A stretch of 64,000 bases of DNA from G963556115 sp963675945 (GTDB taxonomy: Bacteria > Planctomycetota > SZUA-567). A program made the position numbers and the translations under genes. The stretch spans positions 2,728,001 through 2,792,000 of the forward strand of contig OY780932.1 in the NCBI GenBank assembly GCA_963675945.1, in the 5' to 3' direction. The notes under the pieces are model-generated. The model did not search any database and was not told where the DNA came from. It saw only the letters and a list, made by a program, of their open reading frames with translations. Below are positions 51,381-60,841 of this stretch, one piece after another. Within the stretch, counting starts at the first letter, position 1. Each line of letters starts with the position of its first letter.

Positions 51381-54300
51381 ATGGCGCGTCAAATGATTCC
51401 AATGGACGGCAATGAGGCTGTCGCACGTGTCGCTCACGCAACCAATGAAGTGATTGCTATCTACCCAATCACACCATCTTCACCTATGGGTGAATGGAGC
51501 GATGCATTTTCTGCTGCAGGTAAGAAGAATATCTGGGGTACTATTCCGCTGGTAAGCGAATTGCAGAGTGAAGGCGGTGCTTCAGGCTCGGTTCACGGTG
51601 CACTGCAGGCAGGGGCAATGACTACAACATTCACCGCATCGCAGGGTCTCTTGCTGATGATCCCTAACATGCACAAGGTTGCAGGTGAGTTGACTAGTAC
51701 AGTATTTCATGTTTCTGCCCGTTCTCTGGCCAATCATGCTCTATCAATTTTTGGCGACCATGCTGATGTTATGGATTGCCGGGCTACAGGCTTTGCTATG
51801 CTGGCGTCAAACTCAGTACAGGAAGCCCATGATATGGCGATGATCGCGCAGATGTCTACCCTGAAGTCGCGTGTTCCTTTCCTGCATTTCTTCGATGGTT
51901 TCCGTACTTCACACGAAGTGCAGAAGATTGAAGTGATGGATGAAGAGGATATCAGAGCGCTTATCGACGATGAGGATGTTCTGGCGCATCGTGCTCGTGG
52001 TCTGAATCCAGACAGACCATTTATCCGTGGTACCGCTCAGAACCCTGATGTTTACTTCCAGAGCCTAGAGGCTTCAAATCCATTTTATGACAAGACTCCA
52101 GGTATTGTTGAAGATGCGATGAATGCCTTTGCTAAACAGGTTGGTCGCCAGTATAAACTCTTCGACTACTTCGGTGCTGAAGATGCCGAAAACATTATTA
52201 TCCTTATGGGGTCTGGTGCTGAAACTGCGAAGGAAGCGGTTATTCACTGGGCTGAGAGTGGCGAGAAATGGGGTCTGCTCCAGGTTCGTCTGTACCGTCC
52301 ATGGAGTACTAAGCACTTTATCGAGGCTCTTCCAAAGACTGCGCGTCGCTTTGCTGTTCTCGACCGTACTAAAGAACCTGGTTCACTCGGTGAGCCTCTT
52401 TACACTGATGTTCGTACTGCTTTCGGCGAAGCTATGCAGGACGATAGCAGCCTCTTCGGTGGTAACTGGCCTATCGTGGTTGGTGGTCGTTACGGTCTGT
52501 CAAGTAAGGAATTTACTCCAGCTATGGTTAAAGGTGTCTTTGACAACCTCAATGCTGAGACGCCGAAGAACCACTTCACCGTCGGTATCAATGACGATGT
52601 AACCAATACCAGTATCGATTATGATCATCAGGTGGATATCGAACCAGATTCAGTGACTCGTTGTATGTTCTACGGTCTGGGTTCTGACGGTACTGTCGGT
52701 GCGAACAAGAACTCTATCAAGATCATTGCCGATAATACTGATAACTATGCTCAGGGGTACTTTGTATATGACTCCAAAAAGGCCGGTTCGTTGACTGTAT
52801 CACACCTGCGTTTTGGCAGCAATCCGATCATGAGTACTTATCTTGTCCGTCAGGCGAACTTTATCGCTTGTCATCAGTGGCCATTCCTGGAAAAGTATGA
52901 TATGCTTAAGAATGCAGTCAAGGGAGCTACCTTCCTCTTGAATAGCCCATACTCTAAGGATGAGGTCTGGGAACATCTGCCAAAGGAAGTACAGGAAGAT
53001 ATCATCAACAAGGAACTCAAGTTCTATGTTATTGATGCAGGTACTGTGGCTCAGAAGACCGGTATGGGTGTACGTATCAATACCGTGATGCAGACCTGTT
53101 TCTTCTATATTTCTGGAGTCCTGGAAAAAGATAAGGCAATTGAGCTGATCAAGGCTGCGGCGAAGAAGGCCTACGGTAAGAAGGGTGATGAAGTTGTGCA
53201 GAAGAACTGGGATGCTATTGACGGTTCGGTTGCTGAGCTCTTCGAAGTCGATTATTCTGGTAAGTCTGTGACCGGTACTGTACGTCCTCCAATCCTCGGC
53301 TCTACACCTGATGATGCCTTCATTAAGGATGTAACTTCGGAGATTATGGCACAGCGCGGTGATGACATTCCTGTTAGCAAGTTGCCGGTAGATGGTACTT
53401 TCCCCTCAGCAACTACTCAGTATGAGAAACGTAATATCGCTCGTGATATTCCGGTTTGGGAAGAGGATCTGTGTATTCAGTGTGGTAAGTGTTCTCTGGT
53501 TTGTCCACACGCGGCGATCCGTATGAAGATTTATGATGCTGATACTGCGGCTAAAGCACCTGCAGGCTTCAAGACTGCCGATGCCAAGACCAAGCAGTAT
53601 GAAGGTATGAAGGCTACAGTTCAGTGCTTTGCTGAGGATTGTACCGGTTGTGGCCAGTGTGTAAATGTATGTCCTGCCAAGAGCAAGGAAGATCCTGCTA
53701 AGAAGGCGATCAACATGGTCTTCAAGACTGAAGAGATGCGTCAGGTTGAGAAGAAGAACGTTGAGTTCTTCCTTGATATTCCTGAGATTAGTCTTGAGAA
53801 GATCAATATGGGTACCGTAAAGGGTTCACAGCTGCGCAAGCCATTGTTTGAGTTCAGCGGATGTTGTGCAGGTTGTGGCGAGACTCCTTACTATAAGCTT
53901 GCTACTCAGCTCTTTGGCGATAGAATGATCGTTGCCAATGCAACCGGTTGTTCGTCAATTTACGGTGGTAACCTCCCTACTACTCCATTCACTGTTGACG
54001 CTGAAGGACGCGGTCCAGCCTGGTCTAACAGCCTCTTTGAAGATAATGCAGAGTTCGGTTTCGGTTTCGCCCTTACTAGAGATAAGTTCAAAGAGTATGC
54101 AGGTGAGTTGCTCAAGGAGTGTTCGCTATTTGGTGATGAGATCAAGGACGCTATCCTAGGCGCTGAACAGGTTACCCAGATAGATATCGAAGCGCAGAGA
54201 GCACGTATTGCTGAGGTCAAGGCCAAGCTTGAAGGTAATGCTGACGCTAAAGCTAAGCAGCTGTATACTCTCGCTGATTACCTGGTCAAGAAGAGTGTCT

Positions 54301-54953
54301 GGATCGTTGGTGGTGACGGCTGGGCGTATGACATCGGTTACGGTGGCTTGGATCACGTTCTGGCAAGCGGTAAGAATGTCAACGTTCTGGTAATGGATAC
54401 TGGTGTGTACTCAAATACCGGTGGTCAGATGTCCAAGGCCACTCCTACCGGTGCGGTGGCCAAGTTTGCTGCTAACGGTCGTGAGCTGCCAAAGAAAGAC
54501 TTGGGTATGATCGCTATGACTTACGGTAATATCTATGTCGCTTCTTGTGCTATGGGGGCAAATGACAATCAGGTAGTTAAGGCCTTCCTCGAAGCTGAAA
54601 GCTATGACGGACCATCTCTACTTATCTGCTACAGCCACTGTATCGCTCAGGGTATTCCAATGAACCCACCACACTGTAATGGTTTGGCTCAGCAGAAGCT
54701 GGCGGTTGACTCTGGTTTCTGGCCATTATACCGTTTTGACCCACGCAATATCGCTGCCGGTAAGAACCCACTTATGCTCGATGGTAAGCCTTCTACTATT
54801 AGCTATAAGGATTTCGCGCTTACTGAGAACCGCTTCAGAAGTCTCAACAAGATCAACCCAGATCATTCAAATGCTCTGCTTGATTTTGGTCAGACTCAGG
54901 TTACTCTACGCGAGAAGCTCTATCAGAAGCTTGCTGAGCTTGATATGAACTAG
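51381..54953 (+). CDS. nifJ: Pyruvate:ferredoxin (flavodoxin) oxidoreductase
   Basis: A 1190-residue single-chain enzyme that turns pyruvate and CoA into acetyl-CoA, CO2 and reduced ferredoxin. The domain order is complete: domain I (IYPITPSSPMGEWSDAF), the CoA/gamma part, a 2x4Fe-4S ferredoxin domain (CIQCGKCSLVCP, about 697; CTGCGQCVNVCP, about 754), the Cys pair near 828 (CCAGCGETPYYKL), and the TPP domain (GDGWAYDIGYGG, about 977; YSNTGGQMSKATPTG, about 1009). It marks an anaerobic or fermentative metabolism. Codon use is noticeably more biased than in its neighbours, as expected for an abundant enzyme. Confidence 0.97.
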   Translation: MARQMIPMDGNEAVARVAHATNEVIAIYPITPSSPMGEWSDAFSAAGKKNIWGTIPLVSELQSEGGASGSVHGALQAGAMTTTFTASQGLLLMIPNMHKVAGELTSTVFHVSARSLANHALSIFGDHADVMDCRATGFAMLASNSVQEAHDMAMIAQMSTLKSRVPFLHFFDGFRTSHEVQKIEVMDEEDIRALIDDEDVLAHRARGLNPDRPFIRGTAQNPDVYFQSLEASNPFYDKTPGIVEDAMNAFAKQVGRQYKLFDYFGAEDAENIIILMGSGAETAKEAVIHWAESGEKWGLLQVRLYRPWSTKHFIEALPKTARRFAVLDRTKEPGSLGEPLYTDVRTAFGEAMQDDSSLFGGNWPIVVGGRYGLSSKEFTPAMVKGVFDNLNAETPKNHFTVGINDDVTNTSIDYDHQVDIEPDSVTRCMFYGLGSDGTVGANKNSIKIIADNTDNYAQGYFVYDSKKAGSLTVSHLRFGSNPIMSTYLVRQANFIACHQWPFLEKYDMLKNAVKGATFLLNSPYSKDEVWEHLPKEVQEDIINKELKFYVIDAGTVAQKTGMGVRINTVMQTCFFYISGVLEKDKAIELIKAAAKKAYGKKGDEVVQKNWDAIDGSVAELFEVDYSGKSVTGTVRPPILGSTPDDAFIKDVTSEIMAQRGDDIPVSKLPVDGTFPSATTQYEKRNIARDIPVWEEDLCIQCGKCSLVCPHAAIRMKIYDADTAAKAPAGFKTADAKTKQYEGMKATVQCFAEDCTGCGQCVNVCPAKSKEDPAKKAINMVFKTEEMRQVEKKNVEFFLDIPEISLEKINMGTVKGSQLRKPLFEFSGCCAGCGETPYYKLATQLFGDRMIVANATGCSSIYGGNLPTTPFTVDAEGRGPAWSNSLFEDNAEFGFGFALTRDKFKEYAGELLKECSLFGDEIKDAILGAEQVTQIDIEAQRARIAEVKAKLEGNADAKAKQLYTLADYLVKKSVWIVGGDGWAYDIGYGGLDHVLASGKNVNVLVMDTGVYSNTGGQMSKATPTGAVAKFAANGRELPKKDLGMIAMTYGNIYVASCAMGANDNQVVKAFLEAESYDGPSLLICYSHCIAQGIPMNPPHCNGLAQQKLAVDSGFWPLYRFDPRNIAAGKNPLMLDGKPSTISYKDFALTENRFRSLNKINPDHSNALLDFGQTQVTLREKLYQKLAELDMN

Positions 54954-55025
54954 GTTGCATGTTTATTTTGACTGAGTATATTCAAGTTGTGTAGGATATC
55001 TCGGTTGTAGTTAGAGCTAACTGTT

Positions 55026-55050
55026 CAGGCGCACTCAAAGAGTGCGCCTG
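55026..55050 (+). terminator. Terminator-like hairpin after nifJ
   Basis: CAGGCGCACTC (55026-55036) pairs perfectly with GAGTGCGCCTG (55040-55050) around AAA. The T run that follows is weak. Confidence 0.75.
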
Positions 55051-55213
55051 ATTCTTGTGTATATTCAAGATGTGAATTTTAAATAATAGATGCGGCGTCT
55101 GGATGGTATTATAATGCACTAAAATTTTTAATAGAACCGCACCTATTCACCGCGGTGTGAGCAGGTACGATTACTATTGCCGGAATAAGTACTAGTTGTG
55201 CGCTTGTTAGAGT

Positions 55214-57409
55214 CTATGCAGTTGACTCGGGTAACTCACGTATTTTAACTTCTTCCACTGATTCTGTTTCTGCTGTCTCTCTCAATTTGAACATTGAGAA
55301 GAGTTCTTTAAGTTCTTGTACTTGGTGATTCATATCCTCTGACGCAGTTGCGGTCTTCTCGGCACTGTTGGTATTCTGGTGAGTTATATTTTCAATCTGA
55401 TCCAGTCCAAGATTGATCTGGGTGAGCGCTTGTGCTTGTTGTGAGGAAGCGTGGGAGATCTGACCGATAAGATTATTGTTATTATCCGCGTTGGTGGTTA
55501 TTTCTGTCAAAGCTTCGGCAGTATACTCACAGATGTTGACACCTTCAATTATTTCCTTATTTGATCGTTCAATCAAGTCCGCAGTCTCGGCTGCAGCTTT
55601 TGCTGATCTGGCTGCCAGGTTGCGTACCTCTTCGGCGACTACGGCAAAGCCTTTGCCGTGCTGGCCGGCTCTCGCGGCTTCAACTGCAGCATTGAGGGCA
55701 AGGAGATTGGTCTGGAAAGCAATATCATCAATCGTTTTAATAACTTTCTGCGTCAATTCGCCATTTTTGGATATCTGCTCCATGGATTTACGCATATTAT
55801 TCATCCGTTCCTGACCTGTGGCTGCGGCTTCAGCTACAATGTTGGCAAAACTCTCTGCCTTGGTTGCGTTTTCAGCATTGATTGAGGTCTGACTGGCAAT
55901 CTCAACTATTGAGGATTTTATCTCTTCAAGCGCGGCGGCTTGTTCGGTTGCACCCTGCGACAGTGAGTTACTGGCTGCTGAGACCTCATTGGTTACTGTT
56001 GATATCTTGATAATATCGGTACTTATGGTATGCAGGACGTGATTCAAACGTTCAGCCATGGTGGAGAATGCAATACCGAGTCGGTCTTTTTGGGATAATG
56101 TATGAACATCATGGTCTAAGTCGCCATTGGCTATTCTCTCAGCCAGTTTGGCTTTTTGGCGAAGCTCATGGGTCATGTTATTGAGTGAGGACGCCATATG
56201 ACCCAGTTCATCTTTGCCTGCGTGGAAGTTGATATCAAGGTCACCTGTGGCAATTCTTTCTACACCGGTAATAGCCTCCATGATCGGTACTATTAGGCTT
56301 TTGGCTACAGTGAAAACAATCAGAACCAGAGCAATTAAAAATATGGCGAGAATAATTGCTGCGGTAATAATGGTCTGCTTTACCATGTCTTTTAATGCTG
56401 TGACTGATTTCATAAAATTAGCAGCTTCATGTTGCGTTAATTCTATACTGCTGGCTGATATAGCATTAGCTTTCTCCCCGAGTTTATCCAGTATATTACG
56501 GGTTGTATTGAATTCGTTCAATGTTATACTATCTGTTTGGGTGATTTTTGTATTGATTTTATGGATTTCATTACTGATTTTTATGGTATTTCGGCTGGCT
56601 TCTTTCCAGAGTGCATAATGAGTTTTGAACATTTTATACTTAGTTTGCATCGCATAATTCATGAGTTTGCTGGCTTTGCCCATTCTTTCTCCAACTTGAG
56701 CAATATTTGCCTGATTCTCTTGATCAAAGTTGGCAAAAGCATCCAGGTCGGAGGTGCTCATGGCCAACATCTCAAAACCTTGAGCCTGATAAGCATCGCG
56801 ATCAGCGTTGAGTACTAGATCAATCAGGGTAAATAGCTCTTGGCTCTTAGCGGGATTGGTCGTAACCTCTTTCTCAATCATCTCGGTAATCTCATCCATA
56901 TAAGGGCGCATGATACCGAATTCATGCTTTGATAGATCGTTGGATTTGATAAGGTCTAAGTACAGTGTGCTGCGCTCTTGCGCAAGTTTGATCGCCTTTT
57001 TGCTGTTTTCTTGCCAGATTGGGAATGATTCGCTGAATTCACTGAAGATTACACTTGTTTCGCTTCCGAAGTTATTGGAAGCCATTGTGGTACGGTCTAA
57101 AACCTGCTGGATGTTCTCCGCATTATTCTGAGCTTCCTTTGCAATATCTGCCGGGTTGTTTGAGTTGGCCGTTTGTAAGCGGGCGACATAGGCCTGGTAT
57201 GCATCTCGGTCAGCATTGAGAACCAAGGATAGGCTCTGGCGCGATTTTTCAATTGTCGGGATAGTGCTTTCTACTTTTTTGAAGACCGAGATAAGCTCTG
57301 TGCCGCTAGTTAGCATTGTGTTTAATATCCAAGCAAAAAAAGCGGAAAGAACTATTAATGATAATATTGCAATACCTCCAAGTGTACTGATTTTATGTTT
57401 AATTTTCAT
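55214..57409 (-). CDS. Methyl-accepting chemotaxis protein with duplicated helical sensor
   Basis: A 731-residue chemoreceptor. A first membrane helix lies at about 10-32, a periplasmic helical sensor follows (about 35-340), then a second membrane helix (about 345-370), a HAMP domain and the cytoplasmic signalling part with IDDIAFQTNLLALNAAVEAA. The sensor contains LVLNADRDAYQA-type motifs at about 62-73 and 198-209, one per half, which fits the two-module HBM sensor class. The ligand is unknown. No CheR-binding NWETF end is present. Confidence 0.9.
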   Translation of the reverse strand: MKIKHKISTLGGIAILSLIVLSAFFAWILNTMLTSGTELISVFKKVESTIPTIEKSRQSLSLVLNADRDAYQAYVARLQTANSNNPADIAKEAQNNAENIQQVLDRTTMASNNFGSETSVIFSEFSESFPIWQENSKKAIKLAQERSTLYLDLIKSNDLSKHEFGIMRPYMDEITEMIEKEVTTNPAKSQELFTLIDLVLNADRDAYQAQGFEMLAMSTSDLDAFANFDQENQANIAQVGERMGKASKLMNYAMQTKYKMFKTHYALWKEASRNTIKISNEIHKINTKITQTDSITLNEFNTTRNILDKLGEKANAISASSIELTQHEAANFMKSVTALKDMVKQTIITAAIILAIFLIALVLIVFTVAKSLIVPIMEAITGVERIATGDLDINFHAGKDELGHMASSLNNMTHELRQKAKLAERIANGDLDHDVHTLSQKDRLGIAFSTMAERLNHVLHTISTDIIKISTVTNEVSAASNSLSQGATEQAAALEEIKSSIVEIASQTSINAENATKAESFANIVAEAAATGQERMNNMRKSMEQISKNGELTQKVIKTIDDIAFQTNLLALNAAVEAARAGQHGKGFAVVAEEVRNLAARSAKAAAETADLIERSNKEIIEGVNICEYTAEALTEITTNADNNNNLIGQISHASSQQAQALTQINLGLDQIENITHQNTNSAEKTATASEDMNHQVQELKELFSMFKLRETAETESVEEVKIRELPESTA

Positions 57410-57647
57410 TTAATTCTCCCTATGAAAACTCCCGAAACAGTTGATTGCATATTAGTGTTTATTTCGTAAAATAATTAATCCCTCTAACTTTTTAATGTTT
57501 TTTGTTTGAAATTTCGTGTACAATTACAAAAGGATTATTTTGCTGAAAAATAGTGGAGAATATGTTGGGCAGCACGGTTGTGCTATTATTTTCTGTAGAT
57601 ATTTTTTAAAGTATGTATAATAAATCCGGTGATAAATCGGGGTAAAG

Positions 57648-58082
57648 GTGATCGGGTTTTTTAGCAGGATTTTGGGTAAGAGAATGGATTTAAGGTTGAG
57701 ACGTGAAATCTGGTTTGAATACTCACATGCTAGAGGTGCGGGAGGACAGCATGTAAATAAGGCTGCAACCAGGGTGTGTGCATGTTTTGCAATTGATAAT
57801 TCTGCTTTATTCTCACCGCAAACCAAATCTTTGCTAAGTCTTAGATTGCATAACAGGATCTCTAAGGATGGCATTTTACGTCTGACTGTTGAGGATAGTA
57901 GGAGTCAATCATATAATAAAGAGGTGGCGGTCAAGCGGCTATTGGAATTGATTTTATCAAATCTAAAAATAGCAAAAAAACGTAAGAAGACTGTCACTAC
58001 ATACTCTTCAAGGCTACGGCGACTGGCGACTAAGAATAAGCGGTCGCAATTAAAAGAGTCTCGAAAAAAAATCCAGCTATAA
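57648..58082 (+). CDS. arfB: ArfB-like peptidyl-tRNA hydrolase (release-factor domain)
   Basis: A 144-residue protein with the GGQ motif of class I release factors (ARGAGGQHVNKAATRV, GGQ at about 32-34) but no codon-recognition domain. The C-terminal end is strongly basic (KKRKKTVTTYSSRLRRL, KKNKRSQLKESRKKI-like), as in ArfB/YaeJ, where the tail enters the empty mRNA channel. It rescues stalled ribosomes. The GTG at 57648 has GGGG upstream; an ATG at 57684 is also possible. Confidence 0.88.
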   Translation: MIGFFSRILGKRMDLRLRREIWFEYSHARGAGGQHVNKAATRVCACFAIDNSALFSPQTKSLLSLRLHNRISKDGILRLTVEDSRSQSYNKEVAVKRLLELILSNLKIAKKRKKTVTTYSSRLRRLATKNKRSQLKESRKKIQL

Positions 58083-58268
58083 TTGAGTTATCTTCGGTTT
58101 TAATGCAATTTTCATTTTTGACTAATATTAATAAATTCATTATCTTAATAAGTATTTTTCAGGCAGAAATTCTGTGTTTTTTGCAAGAATTAATATGATA
58201 CGACTGGGAAATGGTTGAATTGATCTATTGATTGTAAACATAAGCTTGAGATTGCGAGGAATGTCTGA

Positions 58269-59315
58269 GTGTGTAGGTACATTTTAATGTTTATCGGTGT
58301 TTTGCTGCTGATAGGTGTAGGGTGTGGCAAGTATAAGGGCGTATGTGAGAGTGAACCGGTAATCTCAAATGATAGAGAGTTACTATCTGGAGATATTCTG
58401 TTGGGGCGCTGTAATGGTTTTCTACCGGCAGCCTTTGCCCAACTTGGTGATCCGTGCAGTGATTATGGACATGCGGCAGTCTTCTTTCATGACCGGTCTG
58501 GTTGTGGTAGGATTCTACATATGCAGCCTGCAGGTTTGTCGGTATATACGCCAGAGCAGTTTTGGGGCAAGTATTACCGGATTGGTCTGGTACGACTCAA
58601 GAATTCCGAGGTGCTTGATTCCGAGGTGTTTGATCGGGAATGTCTGAAACTGATCGCGTATAACGAGGAGCATCAGGTTTATAGTTGTTTTTGGGATGAA
58701 ACGAGTGATTTTAGAGCTGATTCAGAGTATAAGTATCCGCAATCGCTATACTGCCTGACCCTGATAAATATGTTGTACGCCGAATCTGGAGCGCCCAAGC
58801 CCTTTGAAAAAAAGTTCGATCTTTCAAAGTATCCACTGATAAAAGCGTTCGGTACCTATCTTGATACGGAGAATTATAATAATCCTGTTGTCGCTTCGGT
58901 ATTTCATAATATAAATTTTGAATTGGTTGCAGATTATACACTCTCAGATAATGAGTCGGTGACGATGTGTGTCGATAATTCTCTGGTCAAGGCGGTAAAT
59001 TGTTTTTTTGGAGAGGGGTATAGGGTTCGAGCGTTACCACTCGTGAAGAAGCCTTACGTCGGGATGGTGTATGGAGCCAAGATATTGATTACCCCATTCT
59101 TGCCGGCTGGTATCAAAGCGATGGCAGAGAAAATAGATTCATATGATGAGATGGCGGCTATCTATATGATAAATAAGTTTGTGAAGGATGTGCGTTCTGA
59201 GGTGCTGAATGAACTCGCAGAGAATGATGAATTGGATATTCAGGTGTTGACACTACAGAAAGCAGAAGCCGCGCGCGATAAGTTCTTTGTGCTGAGTTCT
59301 GACCGTGAACTTTGA
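58269..59315 (+). CDS. Lipoprotein with permuted NlpC/P60-like (YiiX/DUF830) domain
   Basis: A 348-residue protein starting with GTG (GAGGA upstream). It has a lipoprotein signal (YILMFIGVLLLIGVGCGKYK, Cys at about 19). The catalytic-like parts of the permuted papain-fold family follow: LLSGDILLGRCNGFLPA and DYGHAAVFFHDRSG, with a later Cys in YCLTLINMLYA. The His and Cys are in place, so it may cut peptide or acyl bonds in the periplasm. The last 100 residues are unassigned. Confidence 0.75.
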   Translation: MCRYILMFIGVLLLIGVGCGKYKGVCESEPVISNDRELLSGDILLGRCNGFLPAAFAQLGDPCSDYGHAAVFFHDRSGCGRILHMQPAGLSVYTPEQFWGKYYRIGLVRLKNSEVLDSEVFDRECLKLIAYNEEHQVYSCFWDETSDFRADSEYKYPQSLYCLTLINMLYAESGAPKPFEKKFDLSKYPLIKAFGTYLDTENYNNPVVASVFHNINFELVADYTLSDNESVTMCVDNSLVKAVNCFFGEGYRVRALPLVKKPYVGMVYGAKILITPFLPAGIKAMAEKIDSYDEMAAIYMINKFVKDVRSEVLNELAENDELDIQVLTLQKAEAARDKFFVLSSDREL

Positions 59316-59351
59316 TAAGTTGCTTTGAAATTAAAATTAAAGGATTATCGC

Positions 59352-59978
59352 ATGGAGATTAAGTATAGCAAGCGGTTATTTGTCTGGAGTCTGATCAGCT
59401 TAATTGGGGTATATCTGGTATTATATTTTGGCTTTGACCTAAGTATCTCTGAGTATGCAAAGAGCACTCTGAAATGGGATAAATCACCTTTTGTACTCGG
59501 CTTCAGTTGGCTGGTCGGAGGGGTGAATATTCAACTCTTGGCGTTCAGTCTCTTTGTGGTATTTTTTGTTCTGCGCAAATTTGAATTTGCTCGGGGAGTA
59601 CTCTATGTCGCTCTGACAATTACTGTCGCTATACTTCTCAAGGATGCGCTCAAATATATCTTTGGGCGAGCGAGACCGGAGGCCTATTTCAAGGATCATA
59701 TCTACGGAATGCAGTGGTTCAAGACCAAGTGGCTCTATAATTCTACCCCGTCGGGGCATTCGACCCGGGCTATGGCACTCTGCGCGTCGTTGGCATTTCT
59801 CTGCAAAAACCGGTGGTTGCAGATAGTGTTGCTTGTTTTTGCGGTCGTTCAGGCACTCTGCCGAGTTATTCTGCTGGATCACTATCTGAGTGATGTTATT
59901 TTTGGTCTGTGGCTGGGCTTTTTTGTGGCGTTGTTTATTCATTCACTAATGTTTGAGCAGCGGAACTCTCGGGTATAA
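59352..59978 (+). CDS. PAP2-type membrane phosphatase
   Basis: The ATG at 59352 has AAAGG upstream and gives 208 residues; an upstream TTG would lack this. Several membrane helices are visible. The three PAP2 motifs are complete: KYIFGRARPEAY (K-x6-RP), PSGHSTRAMALC and a final RVILLDHYLSD. Such enzymes remove phosphate from membrane lipids such as undecaprenyl or phosphatidylglycerol phosphate. It follows the lipoprotein gene by 36 bases and is probably co-transcribed. Confidence 0.88.
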   Translation: MEIKYSKRLFVWSLISLIGVYLVLYFGFDLSISEYAKSTLKWDKSPFVLGFSWLVGGVNIQLLAFSLFVVFFVLRKFEFARGVLYVALTITVAILLKDALKYIFGRARPEAYFKDHIYGMQWFKTKWLYNSTPSGHSTRAMALCASLAFLCKNRWLQIVLLVFAVVQALCRVILLDHYLSDVIFGLWLGFFVALFIHSLMFEQRNSRV

Positions 59979-60010
59979 ATAGAAGCTACTGTACGCATAC
60001 TATTTTAAAA

Positions 60011-60047
60011 CAAAGAGTAGCGGCAGGGAATCTGCTTCTACTCTTTG
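60011..60047. terminator. Bidirectional terminator between PAP2 and PPC-domain genes
   Basis: CAAAGAGTAG (60011-60020) pairs with CTACTCTTTG (60038-60047), with an inner GCAG/CTGC helix (60023-60026 with 60032-60035). It lies between two convergent genes. Confidence 0.75.
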
Positions 60048-60081
60048 GCATTATTTCTGATATACGTGTTGGTTATTGGTC

Positions 60082-60645
60082 TTAATTGATCGATGAATTG
60101 AAGAGGTGTATGATATGGCTGTAGCCGTCATTGAGATCGACCCGTCTTAGGCTGCTGGTAGCGGTCTGTTGGGGGATCATATTGGCGTCGCGTTCGGCAT
60201 CTTTTCCGACCTGTAGCAGGCTGAAGCCGGTTTCTGGGTCAAGCTCACGCAGACAGGTGACATCAAGGATCTCGTAGAGTATTGCCTCTCCGGTTACCCA
60301 GACATCTACCCCATTACGTAGACAACCGCTGAGTGTATTGCCATCTCGGCCGAAGAATCCGTGAATATGTAGTACTGGATTGTTGGCGGTATCACGGGCA
60401 AGCAGGCCTAGAGCTGCGCTTTCATGAGTATTATCTATGGTCTGATTGATAGTCTCTACCGGCCGAGCCGCACTGTCTTTGGGGCCGGTGACAATCTTGC
60501 CGGTCTTGATCCCAGCGATAAAGTTAACATAGCCATTATGGATATCATTGTCACGGGCAAAATCTTCTAGACAATTTGGAAGCTTGTCATTCTCTTCAAG
60601 GCGGAGAACAAATACTCTGCCAATCTTTCCCTCTGTGGCTTTCAT
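60082..60645 (-). CDS. PPC/DUF296-domain protein
   Basis: The start at 60645 follows AGGAG and gives 187 residues. The PPC (DUF296) pattern fills about 5-130: GRVFVLRLEENDKLPNCLED, VNFIAGIKTGKIVTG, LHIHGFFGRDG and DVWVTGEAILYEI. In plants such domains are part of AT-hook proteins; bacterial stand-alone forms bind metal or DNA, with role unknown. It may be cytoplasmic, as no signal peptide is visible. Confidence 0.85.
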   Translation of the reverse strand: MKATEGKIGRVFVLRLEENDKLPNCLEDFARDNDIHNGYVNFIAGIKTGKIVTGPKDSAARPVETINQTIDNTHESAALGLLARDTANNPVLHIHGFFGRDGNTLSGCLRNGVDVWVTGEAILYEILDVTCLRELDPETGFSLLQVGKDAERDANMIPQQTATSSLRRVDLNDGYSHIIHLFNSSIN

Positions 60646-60841
60646 TACGGCTGCTCCTCTAGGTTGGATAGATAGTATTAAACATGAATAATAATGATCG
60701 CACACAATAAGAATAATGTCAAGTAAAACATTGACTAAGGTTTAAATTATCTTCAGGCTGAAACCGATCGAGGCATATGCTCAGACTGTGCTTGTAGCAT
60801 AAGTCTGGATGTCCGGTTGTTTTGGCTTTTGCCGGATGGTG

